Origin: Notospermus geniculatus
Lineage: Eukaryota > Nemertea > Pilidiophora > Heteronemertea > Lineidae
Assembly: GCA_002633025.1 (NCBI GenBank)
Contig: NMRB01000665.1
Span: forward strand, 173,078 to 237,077
Length of the DNA: 64,000 nt
Reading direction: 5' to 3'
A program made the position numbers and the translations under genes. This document shows positions 1 through 12,800 of the stretch, one piece after another. Position 1 is the first letter of the stretch; every line of letters starts with the position of its first letter. The notes below the pieces were generated by a model. It saw only the letters and a list, made by a program, of their open reading frames with translations. It made no database searches and was not told where the DNA came from.

Positions 1-554
1 GGCTGGAGACATTGCAACTTTAGATGAAGGCATAAGGAAGGTGTGACAAGTGCAGGAAATGGCTGTAGTAGAAATGTGGCTTACTTTGTGGAGATTGTTT
101 CACGTCTTGATGTGGTGAAGGGCAATTTGTAACAAATACATGTAATCATTACTGGTCACTAAAATCAAAAATACACCTGTATACATGTACCGGTATTACC
201 GGTACTTAAAAGGTGAGCAACGTCACCATGGCAACAGAGCTGAGAGTAATGAAATGGTGGAGGGACCATGTGTTCATCTGGGTATAAATGCAGCAGAGGA
301 ACGAAATGTTCCATAGTCATGTGATCGTTGTCAAAATTTGGCAGATGCATTTATGAAGAGGGTATTTGTATACGAATTCACACATTCTGGTCAATGATCT
401 GTGCAACTTGTGATAGGCTATCGGCTGTCCTATGGTCCATTAGGCTTAGTCATTTTTATGAGGTTAGGCAAGTCTGAATATGGCTGAACTGGTTGAGTTG
501 TTCAGTTTGTGAAAGTCTCTTTCAAATACCTAATGTTGAATTTGCGAATGATCA

Positions 555-655
555 GGGCCCATATTCATAAAACTACCTAAGTCTAAGTGTGACACTTATC
601 CTTTGTTTAACACAAGAGATCACACTTTGACTCGTATGTTTATGAATATGGATCC
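555..655. repeat. Foldback element, GGGCCCATATTCATAAA ends
   Basis: GGGCCCATATTCATAAAACT at the left pairs with TTTATGAATATGGATCC at the right. A looser relative (GGGACCTTATTCATGAAG to CTTCATGAATACATGTACG) lies at 21310-21447. Confidence 0.65.
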
Positions 656-870
656 AGGACTGCAAAGTGTGGCTGTGAATGGACATTCTGAAAATGACTC
701 AGTGCTCTGTGTACATACTTAGCTCTTCAACATCTCAATGCAGCCTTAGCACCGAAACGTTTGCGTAAACTTCTCCGAAGCTTCCAGCAGACATTCGTGT
801 GATTCACTGTTAGCGAACATGCCAGTGGTTATCAGAATGAAATGTAGCATAGCTGGAATCTGTGTTAAAT

Positions 871-1126
871 AGACAAATTCCAAATTGACGAAAACGAGAA
901 AGATCTGCGCACTTCCGCCGAAATGGCAAACAGAACCTCGGTCTGAAACCATCTGACACTGAATGACGTGACGCAGAAAACCCCACGACCATGTGACGAC
1001 AGTGAGTTCGATGACGTTGCGTCAGAGTCAACCATTGCTGAATCATGGATTGCTGGTTTCAGGTCGAGGTTCTGTTTGCCATTTCGGCGGAAGTGCGCAG
1101 ATCTGGGAATTTGGGATTTGTCTATA
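871..1126. mobile_element. MITE, AGATCTGCGCACTTCCGCC family, copy 1
   Basis: Inverted termini of about 70 bases: the left arm contains AGATCTGCGCACTTCCGCC and the right arm GGCGGAAGTGCGCAGATCT, ending in TTTGTCTATAGG. Copies 2 and 3 lie at 1966-2224 and 11951-12197. Confidence 0.8.
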
Positions 1127-1296
1127 GGCTGGTTGGCCTGCTTGATATGCGTGGCATTGAAGAACTTGCCAAGCAAAGTGGTCAGGTTGATTTCTGGTTG
1201 ATTACTTTATGAGCCTGAACCCCTGTTTGTTGAGCCTGGAACTCCCGTTTGTTGAATCTGGAACCCCTGTTTGTTGAGCTGGAACTCCCGTTTGTC

Positions 1297-1414
1297 AGGC
1301 CTTTCCATTTACATGTAAGGGGCGCTAAAAAGTGCATGTGCCTCGCAAACAATAGAAATTCTATTGTTTGCGAGGCGCATGCACTTTTTAGTGCACCTTA
1401 AAACGGAAAGGCCT
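1297..1414. repeat. Foldback element
   Basis: Palindrome centred on AATAGAAATTCTATT, with arms GTGCATGTGCCTCGCAAACA and inverse, and tips AGGCCTTTCC / GGAAAGGCCT. It is preceded by four imperfect copies of a roughly 20-base unit (CTGAACCCCTGTTTGTTGAG) at 1210-1296. Confidence 0.8.
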
Positions 1415-1420
1415 GGGCTG

Positions 1421-1551
1421 GGTTGCACAAAACTCATGTTAGCGCTAACATATCATGTTAAATGACGTAAAATGACAATGGATTTTGACGTCATCTAACA
1501 TAAAAGTTAGCGCTAACACCATGTTAGCGCTAACATGAGTTTTGTGCAACC
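1421..1551. repeat. Foldback element, GGTTGCACAAAACTCA family, copy 1
   Basis: Arms GGTTGCACAAAACTCATG with TTAGCGCTAACA and inverse; spacer ATGTTAAATGACGTAAAATG. Copy 2 is at 21579-21735. Confidence 0.85.
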
Positions 1552-1965
1552 GGCCCCTGGTTTGTGTAGGTCTACATGTACATGTACAGGGGTTTCGTCA
1601 TCAAGCCTTGAGGTGGGGATCTGAGAATCCAATGACATCACAGAGATGAGAGTTTGAAGAAATCCACAGCTCCAACAGACCTGGCACTTGTTGTGACTTT
1701 GCTTGTGTAAAGGTGCTTTAACCATGGGGAAGCTTTCTCGTGGAAGTTGGCTCACGATGGGTAATTCACCATTGGTTGTGTTCCTGCTTGCCTAAATTTT
1801 GTGGCTACAGTTCTTGGAAATGCCTTTCAGAGAAGTCAATCTGACTTTGTGTGTAATATTTCTTCTGCATTAGTATATACCATGTATACAGGGAGTCCTG
1901 GTCAATACTGTTTTCAGGTCGATATCTTAAGACCCGCATGTGTTGTTGTTGGGTGCACGATTGGC

Positions 1966-2224
1966 TATAGACAAATCACAAATTCCCAGATCTGTGCACT
2001 TCCGCCAAAATCGTAAACAGAGCCTCGACCTGAAACCAGCCGACGTGACACAATCCATGATTCAGCAGTGGTCGACTCTGACACAACATCGTTGAACTCA
2101 CTGTCGTCACATGGTCGCGGGGTTCTCTGCGTCATGTCATTCATTGTCAGACCGAGGTTCTGTTTACGATTTCGGCGGAAGTGCGCAGATCTTTCTAGTT
2201 TTCGTCAGTTTGGGATTTGTCTAT
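1966..2224. mobile_element. MITE, AGATCTGCGCACTTCCGCC family, copy 2
   Basis: CTATAGACAAATCACAAATT at the left and its inverse (TTTGGGATTTGTCTAT) at the right, with the same interior GTCGACTCTGACACAACATC as the other copies. Confidence 0.8.
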
Positions 2225-2253
2225 TGTACATGCCTACCCAGTTCTACATGTAG

Positions 2254-2360
2254 CATTGGTGGCACTAGCCAGGAGGAGAGTGACATGAGTGACAGGGATG
2301 CTGACGGAGACGATTCGATGAATCATCTGCAAAAACATGCGAAGGATGGTGTTGGCCGTG
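2254..2360 (+). other. Possible coding exon (low confidence)
   Basis: One plus-strand frame reads GTSQEESDMSDRDADGDDSM then NHLQKHAKD before a GTGTTG that could be a donor. The acidic composition looks coding, but no partner exon is visible and the frame runs into MITE sequence upstream. Confidence 0.2.
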
Positions 2361-2889
2361 GATCAACGACTTTCAGAAAGTACACTGCTAAGTCCTCATT
2401 AGTGCTACAACAAATATCTGTCTTCACACGCCGCCATCTGGCTAAACTTGCAGCATTGACACGGAATTCGCTGGTCGACCTCCTCACACTTCGGCTTTTT
2501 CGCCGCCATGTTTGTGGTCAGTCCGTCGATCTCGTTCTGGGAAATCCACGTGAGATTTTGAAATTCTCCCGGCAGTAAACCATTTATGTCGCCCAAATTC
2601 ATTGAAATAATATTAAAAGATTTTTCATGAACATTTTATTGTATAAAACGTTGACGATACCGTAGTTTGATGGCTCAAAGATGCTAGAAATCACACGAGA
2701 TCAATTTCAAGAATCCCGCCAGCTATGAATGAAATTGAGGAGCTATCGCGGGTCGCGATAGTTGAAAGAGATTTCATTTTCAACCTCGTGAGTACATCGC
2801 TTTAACAACATCTGAATAAAATATCATGCTAGATAAATATTTCGTTCTCTTCGACTTCAGCCCTTTATTTCTTTTTGCCCACTTATCTG

Positions 2890-3900
2890 CTGAGAGATCG
2901 AGGACTTTTTAACATCTTGAATTTTTTTTTTCAACATCTTGAAAAAATCTTTCAACATCTTGAAAAAATTTGTTCAACATCTTGAAAAGATCTTGAAAAT
3001 TTTTTTCAACATCTTGAAAAAATTCTTTCAACATCTTGAAAATTTTTTGTCAACATCTTGAAAAAATTTCAAAAAACATTGACAACATTTTCAAACACAT
3101 GTCAACACTGAAAATACGTCTATCATGTGAAAAAAATCTATCAAGATGTTGACAATTTTTTCGTTCAACATTCTTGAAAAAAATCTTTCAACATCTTGAA
3201 ATTTTTTTTTCAACATGTTGAAAAAAATATTTCAACATCTTGAAAAAATTTGTTCAACATCTTGAAAAAATTTGTTCAACATCTTGAAAATTTTTTTTCA
3301 AGATCTTGAAAAAATTTTTTTAACATCTTGAAAAAAATCTTTCAACATCTTGAAAAATTTTTGGTCAACATCTTGAAAAAATTTGTTCAAGATCCACGTG
3401 ACGAGTTGAAAAATTTTGTTCAACATTCACTGTTGTGTTTTTGTTGTTTTTTGCGGATATAACCACCCATAGGTCACGTGAATGTTGAACGAAATTTTTC
3501 AACTCGTCACGTGAATGTTGAACGAAATTTTTCAACTCGTCACGTGGATCTTGAACAATTTTTTTCAAGATGTTGAAAAAATTTTTTCAAGATGTTGAAA
3601 GATTTTTTTCAAGATGTTGACAAAAATTTTTCAAGATGTTGAAAGATTTTTTTCAAGATGTTGAAAATTTTTTTTCAAGATCTTGAAAATTTTTTTTCAA
3701 GATGTTGAACAAATTTTTTCAAGATGTTGAAAGATTTTTTCAAGATGTTGAAAAAAATTTTTGAAGATGTTGAAAGATTTTTTTCAAGAATGTTGAACGA
3801 AAAAATTGTCAACATCTTGATAGATTTTTTTCACAAGATAGACGTATTTTCAATGTTGACATGTGTTTGAAAATGTTGTCAATGTTTTTTGAAAGTTGAC
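2890..3900. repeat. Giant AT-rich palindrome made of degenerate TTCAACATCTTGAAA repeats
   Basis: The left part (2907-3425) repeats TTCAACATCTTGAAAAAA-like units; the right part (3475-3893) is their reverse complement (TTTTTTCAAGATGTTGAAA). The outer arm 3069-3180 matches the reverse complement of about 3781-3893 almost base for base, including ACATGTCAACA and AATACGTCTATC. The centre near 3450 is unique. The basic unit is itself nearly palindromic. It lies just downstream of nischarin's stop. Confidence 0.9.
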
Positions 3901-4086
3901 ACGTTTGAAAAATAGTTGTCGGGTATTTTGTTGTGTTGACATGTATTTCTCAAATGTTGACATGTATTTCACAGGGTTGAATAAATTCCACTTTGGCGTG
4001 CCATAACTACCCGGTACAGATCAGATCACAGTCATAACCAAAATGCCTTTTTAGCCTCACCAAACCGCTTCCACACGTGTCTCTAG

Positions 4087-6826
4087 TCACGCGTTGACCT
4101 GAATTGAGAGCTCCTTTCCTTCATGTACGTCACTCCAATGTTTACTTAGAAGTTTCAACAACCGATCCTTATCTCGGATATTCTGGATTAAGATTGTCCA
4201 CCGGATCTCCCCTGGTGATGTCCGTCCGGCATCCGGATCTGAACTGAAATACTCCACGCTTGGATCAACAACAATATCCTCGCTATGATCAGAAAACATG
4301 AGGGTGATATCATTGGATGTGAAATCGCTGACGACGATACGTCGCAGATACTCCGGCCGACGCACGTCTAAGAAATCATGGTGTGGTTTGCTCGGAGGAA
4401 AACGAACGAAATCGAGGAGTGGATAGTTGATATAGTCCTCCGAGACCAGACATAAATGCTGATTGGTCAATATCAGTGTTCGCGGGACAGGATTTTTGTA
4501 ATTCTCCACGGTTTCCGGCGCGATGATTTCAAACACCAGAAGGTAGTGAAGGATATCAATCGTCGTGTGTGATACTTTCTTTTCGTCCGTGACGCCCTGT
4601 TTTTCCTGAATCAAGTAACACAAGTCCGTAATCGCGTCATCACTGGCGTATTCAAACTTGACGCGGTTTCTCTGCTTGAAGCCAGATTCCGTCGGTTCCG
4701 ATTTGGAATACATCTTGTAGAAATCCTGCTCTGAGTCGCTGCTTGAGAGATCTGGCGATGACGTGGCATTCAAGCGGGTCAGTGCCGACATCAAATGCTT
4801 CATGAAGGAATCGGTGATGGTGAAATCTCTCGTGAGACATGTGAACGTCATGTCGGCACTGGAGCAGGACAAGCGGAAGAACTGATCGAACATCCCTATG
4901 TGGACATGTTTCAGCTCACCCAGCGGGAGGATCGTGTAGCAATGTAACCTGGTCTCTGGTCCGTTCGCAGTTTTGTGGATGATACCAGACACGGCGTTAT
5001 GGTGAAGATCTGATCGTCTGAGGCTGCCGTGCAACAACAGAGAGTCTGACTGATGGCGGTGATGCGTCTTCCACAAATTCCCGGCGCTCGTGCTCGGCGC
5101 TGGAGGTAGGCAGTGATCAGAGATGAAATAGACAGCTCGACTGCTCAACATCACACACGTCAAGATCTCAATCTGCGGCTGGGAGTACGGCATCACCGGG
5201 CACCACATCATGTACTTAAGCTCCTCGTGTTCGACGCTGATCTGCGCCACCTGGTTGTGGAAATAATTGAAGACTTCTTCCCCCGACATGTTCATCATGG
5301 TCTTCAACTGTGGGGATATCGGTGTCAGTAACTCAATGTTTCCGTTTATATTCGTTAAAACCTGCAGCAGTTCAGTACTTGGGTAAATGCACGGACTCGA
5401 CGCCAAGTGTTCCTGCTGGTCATTCGCACCTTTCCCGAGTCCATACCAGTTTTCTAACTTGTTGTACTCTGATACAGTCATCTCCCTGGGACCCTTACCA
5501 TCAAAAGTCAACTTCAGTTTAGATTTCCTGGCCGCAGGGGGACTGCTGTGACTGCATGACTCTAGCTCCTGTTTTGGTACCTTAATCGCCACGCAGCAAT
5601 CCTCACCGATCTCACAAACGTCGAACTTTCCTTTCTCCTCCGTGTTCAAGCTCTGTCCATCGATATCACGGTCATGGATACTCGTCTCCAAGTCCGATTC
5701 CGCAACTAATGGTGCAATTTCTCTTCGTAACTGCATCAGCTGACAGAGGAACAAATCCCGATGTTCTGGTGTCGGGAATATACACTGAAAGCGCCCCCTA
5801 GTCTTGACATCTTTAACATCACCTTCGATGGTGTCCTTTGATCTCTGAGCAGAACTTTCAAACAATAAAGTCAAGCCATAAGCACTGCCTTGTTTGACGG
5901 GTGATGTCCTATCCGCCCCCTTTGACTGCGATATCCATTCTAACTTGTTTATGTCGTTACAAAACTGAACATCCTTGACAGTACACTGGAGCGAGTGGAC
6001 CTGCAACACGCTGTACTGCGGTGTCTCCACCTCGTGTGAGACCTCAAACGTTGGGTTCGGGAAGTGGACCGTGTCTTCCCTGACGAGGTATAAGTTCTGT
6101 TTCGTAAGTGCAGCAGCGTAGGCTGAGTTTGTCGTACCGTTACGATCCGAGTCTGATATCTGGACGTAAAGATAATGAACGATATCATCCTCGGTCAAGC
6201 CAGGTTTCTCAAACTCCTGCAGCGTCTGTACTAGTTTCTGACTCGCGTTGTCATGATACTGAACCAGAATCAGAACATCCTCCTCGTTTATTTTACAAGC
6301 GTCACGTAGCATCGACGTAAACTGGTTAGCCTTGCTCGGGTTCTGGGGGACGATGGTGAAGGTTCCTTGAGCACCCATGAAAGCCTCCTCCAACCTGACA
6401 TACATGTTTCTATAACCCGTCATAATCTCTTGCACGTTACCGACAGCCATGCTGTAATGGTGTGACAACGAGGGGTAAGTGTCTTGGAATGCATCGACCA
6501 GCTCGAAAATATGAACCATCTCGTTTGTGAGAATCGCACAGCCGGGAAACTCGACATGTTTTGTATGATATGGATAACAGACGACCCACATGATGTAAAG
6601 AATCTGTTCAGGTTTGTCGTGGGGTGACCCGGTGATTCCTGGGATATGAGTCTGAATGTTCAAACTGCTGATATAGACTTGCATGTGGTGCACGAAGTGA
6701 GGGTCGCTGATTCCAGGCATGTTCATCGGGATTCCTGCAGTGATTCCAAACTCGAAACTTTTCTCTAAGTCTGTAGTATGGCTGTCGTCACATGTTGTGA
6801 AGCTGGTGGTTTCACCGTCCGTTCTG
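4087..6826 (-). CDS. NISCH: Nischarin last exon (C-terminal 913 codons)
   Basis: Terminal coding exon of the nischarin gene, entered in phase 2 from the exon at 7654-7515 through a TTTCAG acceptor. It is open for 2.74 kb, ends in TGA codon-side sequence at 4087 with a KELSIQVNA C-terminus, and holds the family's C-terminal modules, including the VEHEELKYMMW and DFYKMYSKSE segments. It contains no introns, unlike the 15 small upstream exons. Reverse-frame open frames inside it are shadows. Confidence 0.93.
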
Positions 6827-9800
6827 CTGAAAGTAGAAGAGAGAATGGATTAAGGAATGGGCTGAAGACTAAAGTGAAAGTCTGGTAAAGCCAGCAGAAC
6901 ACCAGGTGATATCCTAAAGCCAGCAGAACACCAGTTGATATCGTAAAGCCAGCAGAACACCAGGTGATATCGTAAAGCCAGCAGAACACCAGGTGATATC
7001 GTAAAGCCAGCAGAACACCAGGTGATATCGTAAAGCCAGCAGAACACCAGGTGATATCGTAAAGCCAGCAGCACACCAGGTGATATCGTAAAGCCAGCAG
7101 AACACCAGGTGATATCGTAAAGCCAGCAGCACACCAGGTGATATCGTAAAGCCAGCAGCACACCAGGTGATATCACAAGCCCATCAGCTCTCTCTACTGA
7201 GCAAATTGATGTCAGGTGTGCATGAGACACCGCTGTGTGGAATCTTCTCACCAGCGATGCTCGACAATTCAAACAACACCAACACCGATATCCCCAAGTT
7301 TGTGGTGGCTGGCGAGAAGATCGGTGAGTCACTTGTTAAATCACCTGGTGTGCTGCTGGCTTTAGGGTAACAGACTCAACTTACACATTCACCTTAGCTC
7401 AAAATGATAGGTTTGCTACGCTGGTCACTTGCCTCGTGAGTACCAAATAAGATAACGTTACAGTGCTGAGTAGATATTCTGCCTTTCACTCCAAAGAAAA
7501 CCCATGATATTTACCTCTCACAGAGAGTCAAGTCTTCTAAATGTGGATGTTCAGAGGAGCCTCCTAACGATGAACTGGGTGTTGTGTAGTTCTCTCTGTT
7601 GTCTTGTGGCGGGAATGAGGCCGTGGATGGATGAGAGCTGGTCAGGCTGGAACCCTGAACGTTATAAGGACAAGATATGAACAAATGAACAGGCAGGCAG
7701 CAGAAGGTGAAATGATCCGAGACATGCGAGATGGATGGTTCTAATACGCAGCCTACAGGACAGGCCAGATCCTAGAACTCATCCTGACTGAGAGATATAT
7801 GAATCAGATTTTAGGCAGCATACAGTTATCAGATTTTTCCTTTGGGGCCAAAGCCATAGCATAACTGACACTGGTAAGTATGGAAGCGGCCATCTCAAGC
7901 TACTATGCTCCTCCCTTGGATGGGGTCTTATAAAGGCACAAGTTAGAAGGCACCACGGCTTACTCTCCCATGCGATGGACGTGAACAACCCAGGATGATT
8001 AATCCCACAAGGCATGAGATTCAAAGCTGGGACCTGCCGCTTGCTATTAAGCACAGCACAGAGTAAGTGCTTTCTCGACCACACAACTAGTCACTCTAAA
8101 GGCCCAAACCCACTGACGCGTTTTTGCGCAGCGGGAAAACGCACCGGCAGAAAATGCTTTGTTAAAAGGCAGCGGACCGAGAAAATAACAAAGGATTTGC
8201 CGGGCAGTGATGAAACTGCGGCGAAAAAACGCAACAGTGGGTTCAGGCCTTAAGTCCCTGACAGAGAAAAATACCTACATCTTCTGGGTTCTGCATCTCA
8301 TTAAGTAAACTGAGCCACGCTTCCCCGCCCTGTGCTCTGATTGATTCCACTCTCTGTCGGAACAGTTCATCTTTGGGGTCCGAGTCTGATCGAATTCGGT
8401 TTTCTGCAGAAACGCTCATCACTGAAAAGAACAAATTGGACGTGTTTGGTATCAATTAGCCAGAGGGGAGGAAGTGAGGTGCATGCACAAATGAAAGGTG
8501 GTGGTGGTGGGGAGGAGGGGACAGAATTACACTAGACACACACATGGTCAGTTTGTAACTGTTGCTGCTCAGTTGCACTCGTCTCTAATGTCATCCTCTG
8601 CTATAAAACCAGCGTAAAGTCGCACGGAAAATGCGCCTGAATGGACTGATATGACACCAGGAGATAAAGACAGAACTAGAATCGCCCAGACTTCACACGA
8701 GAGAAACAAGACTGATATTTACTACCACACAAAACCAGTCATCAGTCACTCCGAGGTTGGCAAGTTGATTCCAACGTATTACCGGTAGTCAGTTTCAGTA
8801 TTGCCTGTCTGTTGTGAAGTCTGAGTGATTCTATTTCTATCTTTATCTCCTGGTGTCATGTCAGTACGTTTAGGCTCATTTTCCGTGCGACTTTACGATG
8901 GTTTTGCAGCGGAGGGTCACAAATGGTAAAAGATAGTACCTCAACATGTGAATAGTGGGAGCGTGGTCGGTTGAACCAATAGCTCTACTCTGCACTACCA
9001 AGTATACAGCAGTGTGGCGTATGGATCTTCCTTCAACCAACCAGACCCCCACTGATCATGAGTTGTGACACTATCTTTTACCTCACAAGGGAAGAGCATG
9101 CAGGCTGGTGTCATGTTACAATCAGGTTGACCCACTGACAACCATACATACATGATTACCTGGTGCAGGTCCAGAGGACGCCCCTCCTTCACTCGTGTTG
9201 GTAGCATCAGTTATAGGCACTTCATGGGCATGCTGAAAGGTTAGGAAAAGAGTTATGACTAGCAGATGTTTCAGTAGAGACATGTGTTAAACGTACACAC
9301 ATTTATTTAGGGATATTTGTAGACATTTGGCTCCTTTGGGGGCGAAATCACGACAGCATGTATAAAAGTGTGCCACTGAACATCTCGTGGTCAGCAAAGG
9401 TTTGTGTCATTCACGCAGTCACCCATCCATGTACTGACTGCACTCTACATTGCTTTAACTTCCAGGTCAGAGGGTAATGTGCCAACCACCGGGCCATAGA
9501 GGAAATCCTCATGGCTGGGAGGTTAGGCCATGCCATGTAACCAAGTACAGTATAAGTTCTCCATTTTTACCTTTTTTGTGTGTTTCTTAGCGTTCTCTCT
9601 CCCCTCTCTTGCTTTCTGTATGGCTTGTAAAATGGCCACAGTATCGAGTTCTTTCTGACTTGGACGAAGTTTATCAAGGCACAGCTGCAACAGAGAGAGA
9701 GACAAATCAGGGTCACACAGGCATATCAAAAACAGGACTTGATAATGGCCGCTAAACACGATCAAATTTTTCATCCATTTTTTGGGAAATTCAGGTTCCG

Positions 9801-12800
9801 GGCCTATTGGGGCTTCAATGTATAAACCCACATGTAGGCCTTTATTGAGCATATGTGACCTTCCACAGCAAAAACAGGCGCATGTCGTTCTCAGCTTGGC
9901 AGGTTGAGACCAAAATGTTTGTCAGTTTCAATACTGTCTGTCTTCTGTGAAATCTGAAACAATCTATTTCTTCCATTCTCTCCTGGTGTCATCTTAGTTC
10001 ATTGAGGCTCAACTTCTGAGTGACAAGTGCCTGGTTTTGCTGTGGAAGGTCACATATTCAGAAAATTGGATGAAAAATTTGATTGTGTGCGGCCATTACT
10101 GACAAGTAAACCAAGATTGTAACCAATTGATAATGACATCAATAGACTTCTCCATTCCTGACAGAATGATATGTTTTAAGTAACAAAGAATTTGATTTAA
10201 AACCCTACCTCAGCTGCCCTTTCAGCAAATAATTCAAACACTTTGGTTCTGTAATCACAAACTGCTGTGACGGGGTTCCCGGTCAGGGTCAGGTTTTCGA
10301 GGCACGGTAAACGACTGATGTGCTGGATCTCTGAAACCTGAAAGCAATGAATACAAGAATTGGTATTGACCATCTTCCAAATAACCTGCCTCTGATAATT
10401 ACCATCTGAGATCACGGACATCTGCGGTGTGTCAGTAAGGTTTAGGGGGCTGTACATGTGCCTTCAGTTTTAACCCCCTAAACCTTACTGACAGCCCCCA
10501 GCGTCTGTGCTCTGACATCATGGCCGACTGTTTCAACTTAACACCCCTACAACCAGTCAGTGAACTATGACAGCAACAGAACCTTAGTTCATCCTTTTCA
10601 GGAGCTAACAATTTGTGAGCTGCTCCAGCAAAAGCAGACGCTTGTCGCAAGTGATCATCATTGGTCATCAGTTTACCCAATTATTAGGGAGGTTTTGCAA
10701 GTGCCCGCTTAGGCCATACGACGATGTTTATCTATTGTTTGGGTATACCCCAGTACCCACACAATAGATAAACGTCGTCGTAGGGCCTAACCGGGCGCTT
10801 GCGAAACCTCACTATTGTCACTGCTGTCCACGACTATTGTAAATCGTACATTTCAGCTGTTGTGCTGCAAGGCCGTTATTAACTCTTTCCCCGGGTTGCG
10901 ACAAGCGTCTGCTTTTGTTGGAGTGGCTCACATTTTGGTAACTACTGCCAAGGTGGCAACTACTAACCTGAGAGACATCATTACTGCTGAGATCAAGCAG
11001 CTCTAACGAATAAAGCTTTGAAAGACCTGAAAGAGACAAAACATCGAGTCAAAATCCAAAATGATTCTTGTGGATTGATTTGACAGATATCTTTTCCAGA
11101 TAAGGAAATATTTGTGGGGCTCATGGTGGTGAAGTGACAAGTCATTGAACTTGGAACCACAAGGCAGCAGGTTCAATTAGTCCCAGTCGAATGGCCAGTC
11201 TGTACTCTCAACTGGTTTGAGAGGATCAAGTGATGGGCTGAATACCCTGCAACTTGAGTTCATCAGAAAGGTTTCTGGGAGACTGGAGGTGAATTTGAAG
11301 TTGGCTGACCACGCTGATAATGAGTGGACATCAGTCTATAGACCTCCACCTTTTACCTTCACTTGAACTCACCCTGTAATGACACGATATGATTTCCTGA
11401 TAAATTGAGTTTCTTCAGGTTTCCAATCTTTGTGTGTAAGGCGTCGAGGTACTTGATCTTGTTATGGGAGAGATCAAGGCACATCAGTGAGCTCAGGTGA
11501 CACAAGTGTTGGATTTGAGACAGTTGGTTGTGACTTAGCGAAAGTACTTCAGCTTTGGGGATAAGTTTCTGAAGAGAAAAATCAAGAAAATCTTCAACAA
11601 AATGAAACTAAGAGGACTTTGTCATCATCAATGGTACAGACCTTGCTCAGCTCAGGAGGAACGACATCTCAACAAATCAAGGCCTACAGTCACTTCACCC
11701 TTTGACTACCTTCCTTGGAGTGAGCACGGGTAGGAGTGATTGGAATGCTTGTCACGGCAAGATGGAGTAATGACAACATGCCTCAAATCTGGTGACACTA
11801 TGAAAACATCTTGAAGGCCTCCAGTCAGTCATCAAGGCCTATGGTCACTTTGCCTTTCGTCTAGCCTCTCTCCCATGGACTGAGCGAGGGTAGGAGTGAT
11901 CAGAAGGTTTGTCAGGGCAAGGTCTCGTTTTCTTTGCCTTTGGACTATGCTATAGACCATTCTCAAATTCCCAGATCTGCGCACTTCCTCCGAACTTTCA
12001 ACCATAACCTCGATCTGAAACCGGGTGACGTGACGCAATCCATTATTCAGCGATGGTCGAGTCTGACGCAACGTCTTCGACGTCACTGTCGTGGGGCTGT
12101 CTGCGTCACGTCATTCAGCTTCAGATCGAGGTTATGGTTGAAATTTTGGCGGAAGTGCGCAGATCTTTCTCGTTTACGTCAATTTGAGAACGGTCTATTT
12201 GATGACAATCACACACTCACCACGGATTCATCAATTGCTGTAATCTCATTATGGCTGAAGTCGGCCACTCTCAGTGACGTCCACGCAGGCACCAGATACC
12301 CCTGTTTCTCAATAGGAATACTGGCTATGTCCTGAAGGAGGATGTCCTGAATGGTCTTCAACGAGTGGTGCACGGTCAACTTCTTCACCGTTCTCTTTAA
12401 GACTTCTACACCAATAATCATACTAGTGTTACAGTTGACAATCTGTCAAAAATAAATGAGAATCTAGCACATCAGGAATGAACAGACGCTGTCTTTGTTA
12501 GGTTATTCCTCCAATGGAGTGGAAAATTTAAGCCCCTCGTTCACAACAGTGGTTTCTGCCACAGTTTGCAGCGAATGGTGTGGTTTTCACAGGCAATGGG
12601 ATAATTAAAACGCCATGTATTCCTGAACCATCGAAGGATTATCCAGAACCCTGTGAAAACCACACCGCTCGCCGCAGAGTACAGCAGAAACCATTCTTGT
12701 GGAAATGAGGTTTTCATCTCAATTAGATTGAGAGCGTCCTTGGATGAAAAGGGATCATATTCCATGCGGCCATGGGTCAAATGAGCGGCAGAACAGCCTG

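Noticed and set aside
746-2578. Short open frames with FGGSAQI / SAHFRRN motifs
   Set aside because: They are translations of the inverted arms of the AGATCTGCGCAC MITE family.
3365-3568. Open frame with repeated HSRDELKNFVQ units
   Set aside because: Translation of the centre of the AT-rich palindrome; no start context or homology.
6765-7332. Overlapping open frames with repeated LYDITWC / AGFTISPG units on the minus strand
   Set aside because: They are the 29-bp minisatellite read in several frames; the repeat lies in an intron.
7779-8084. Minus-strand open frame of 101 codons
   Set aside because: Lies within a SINE copy in a nischarin intron.
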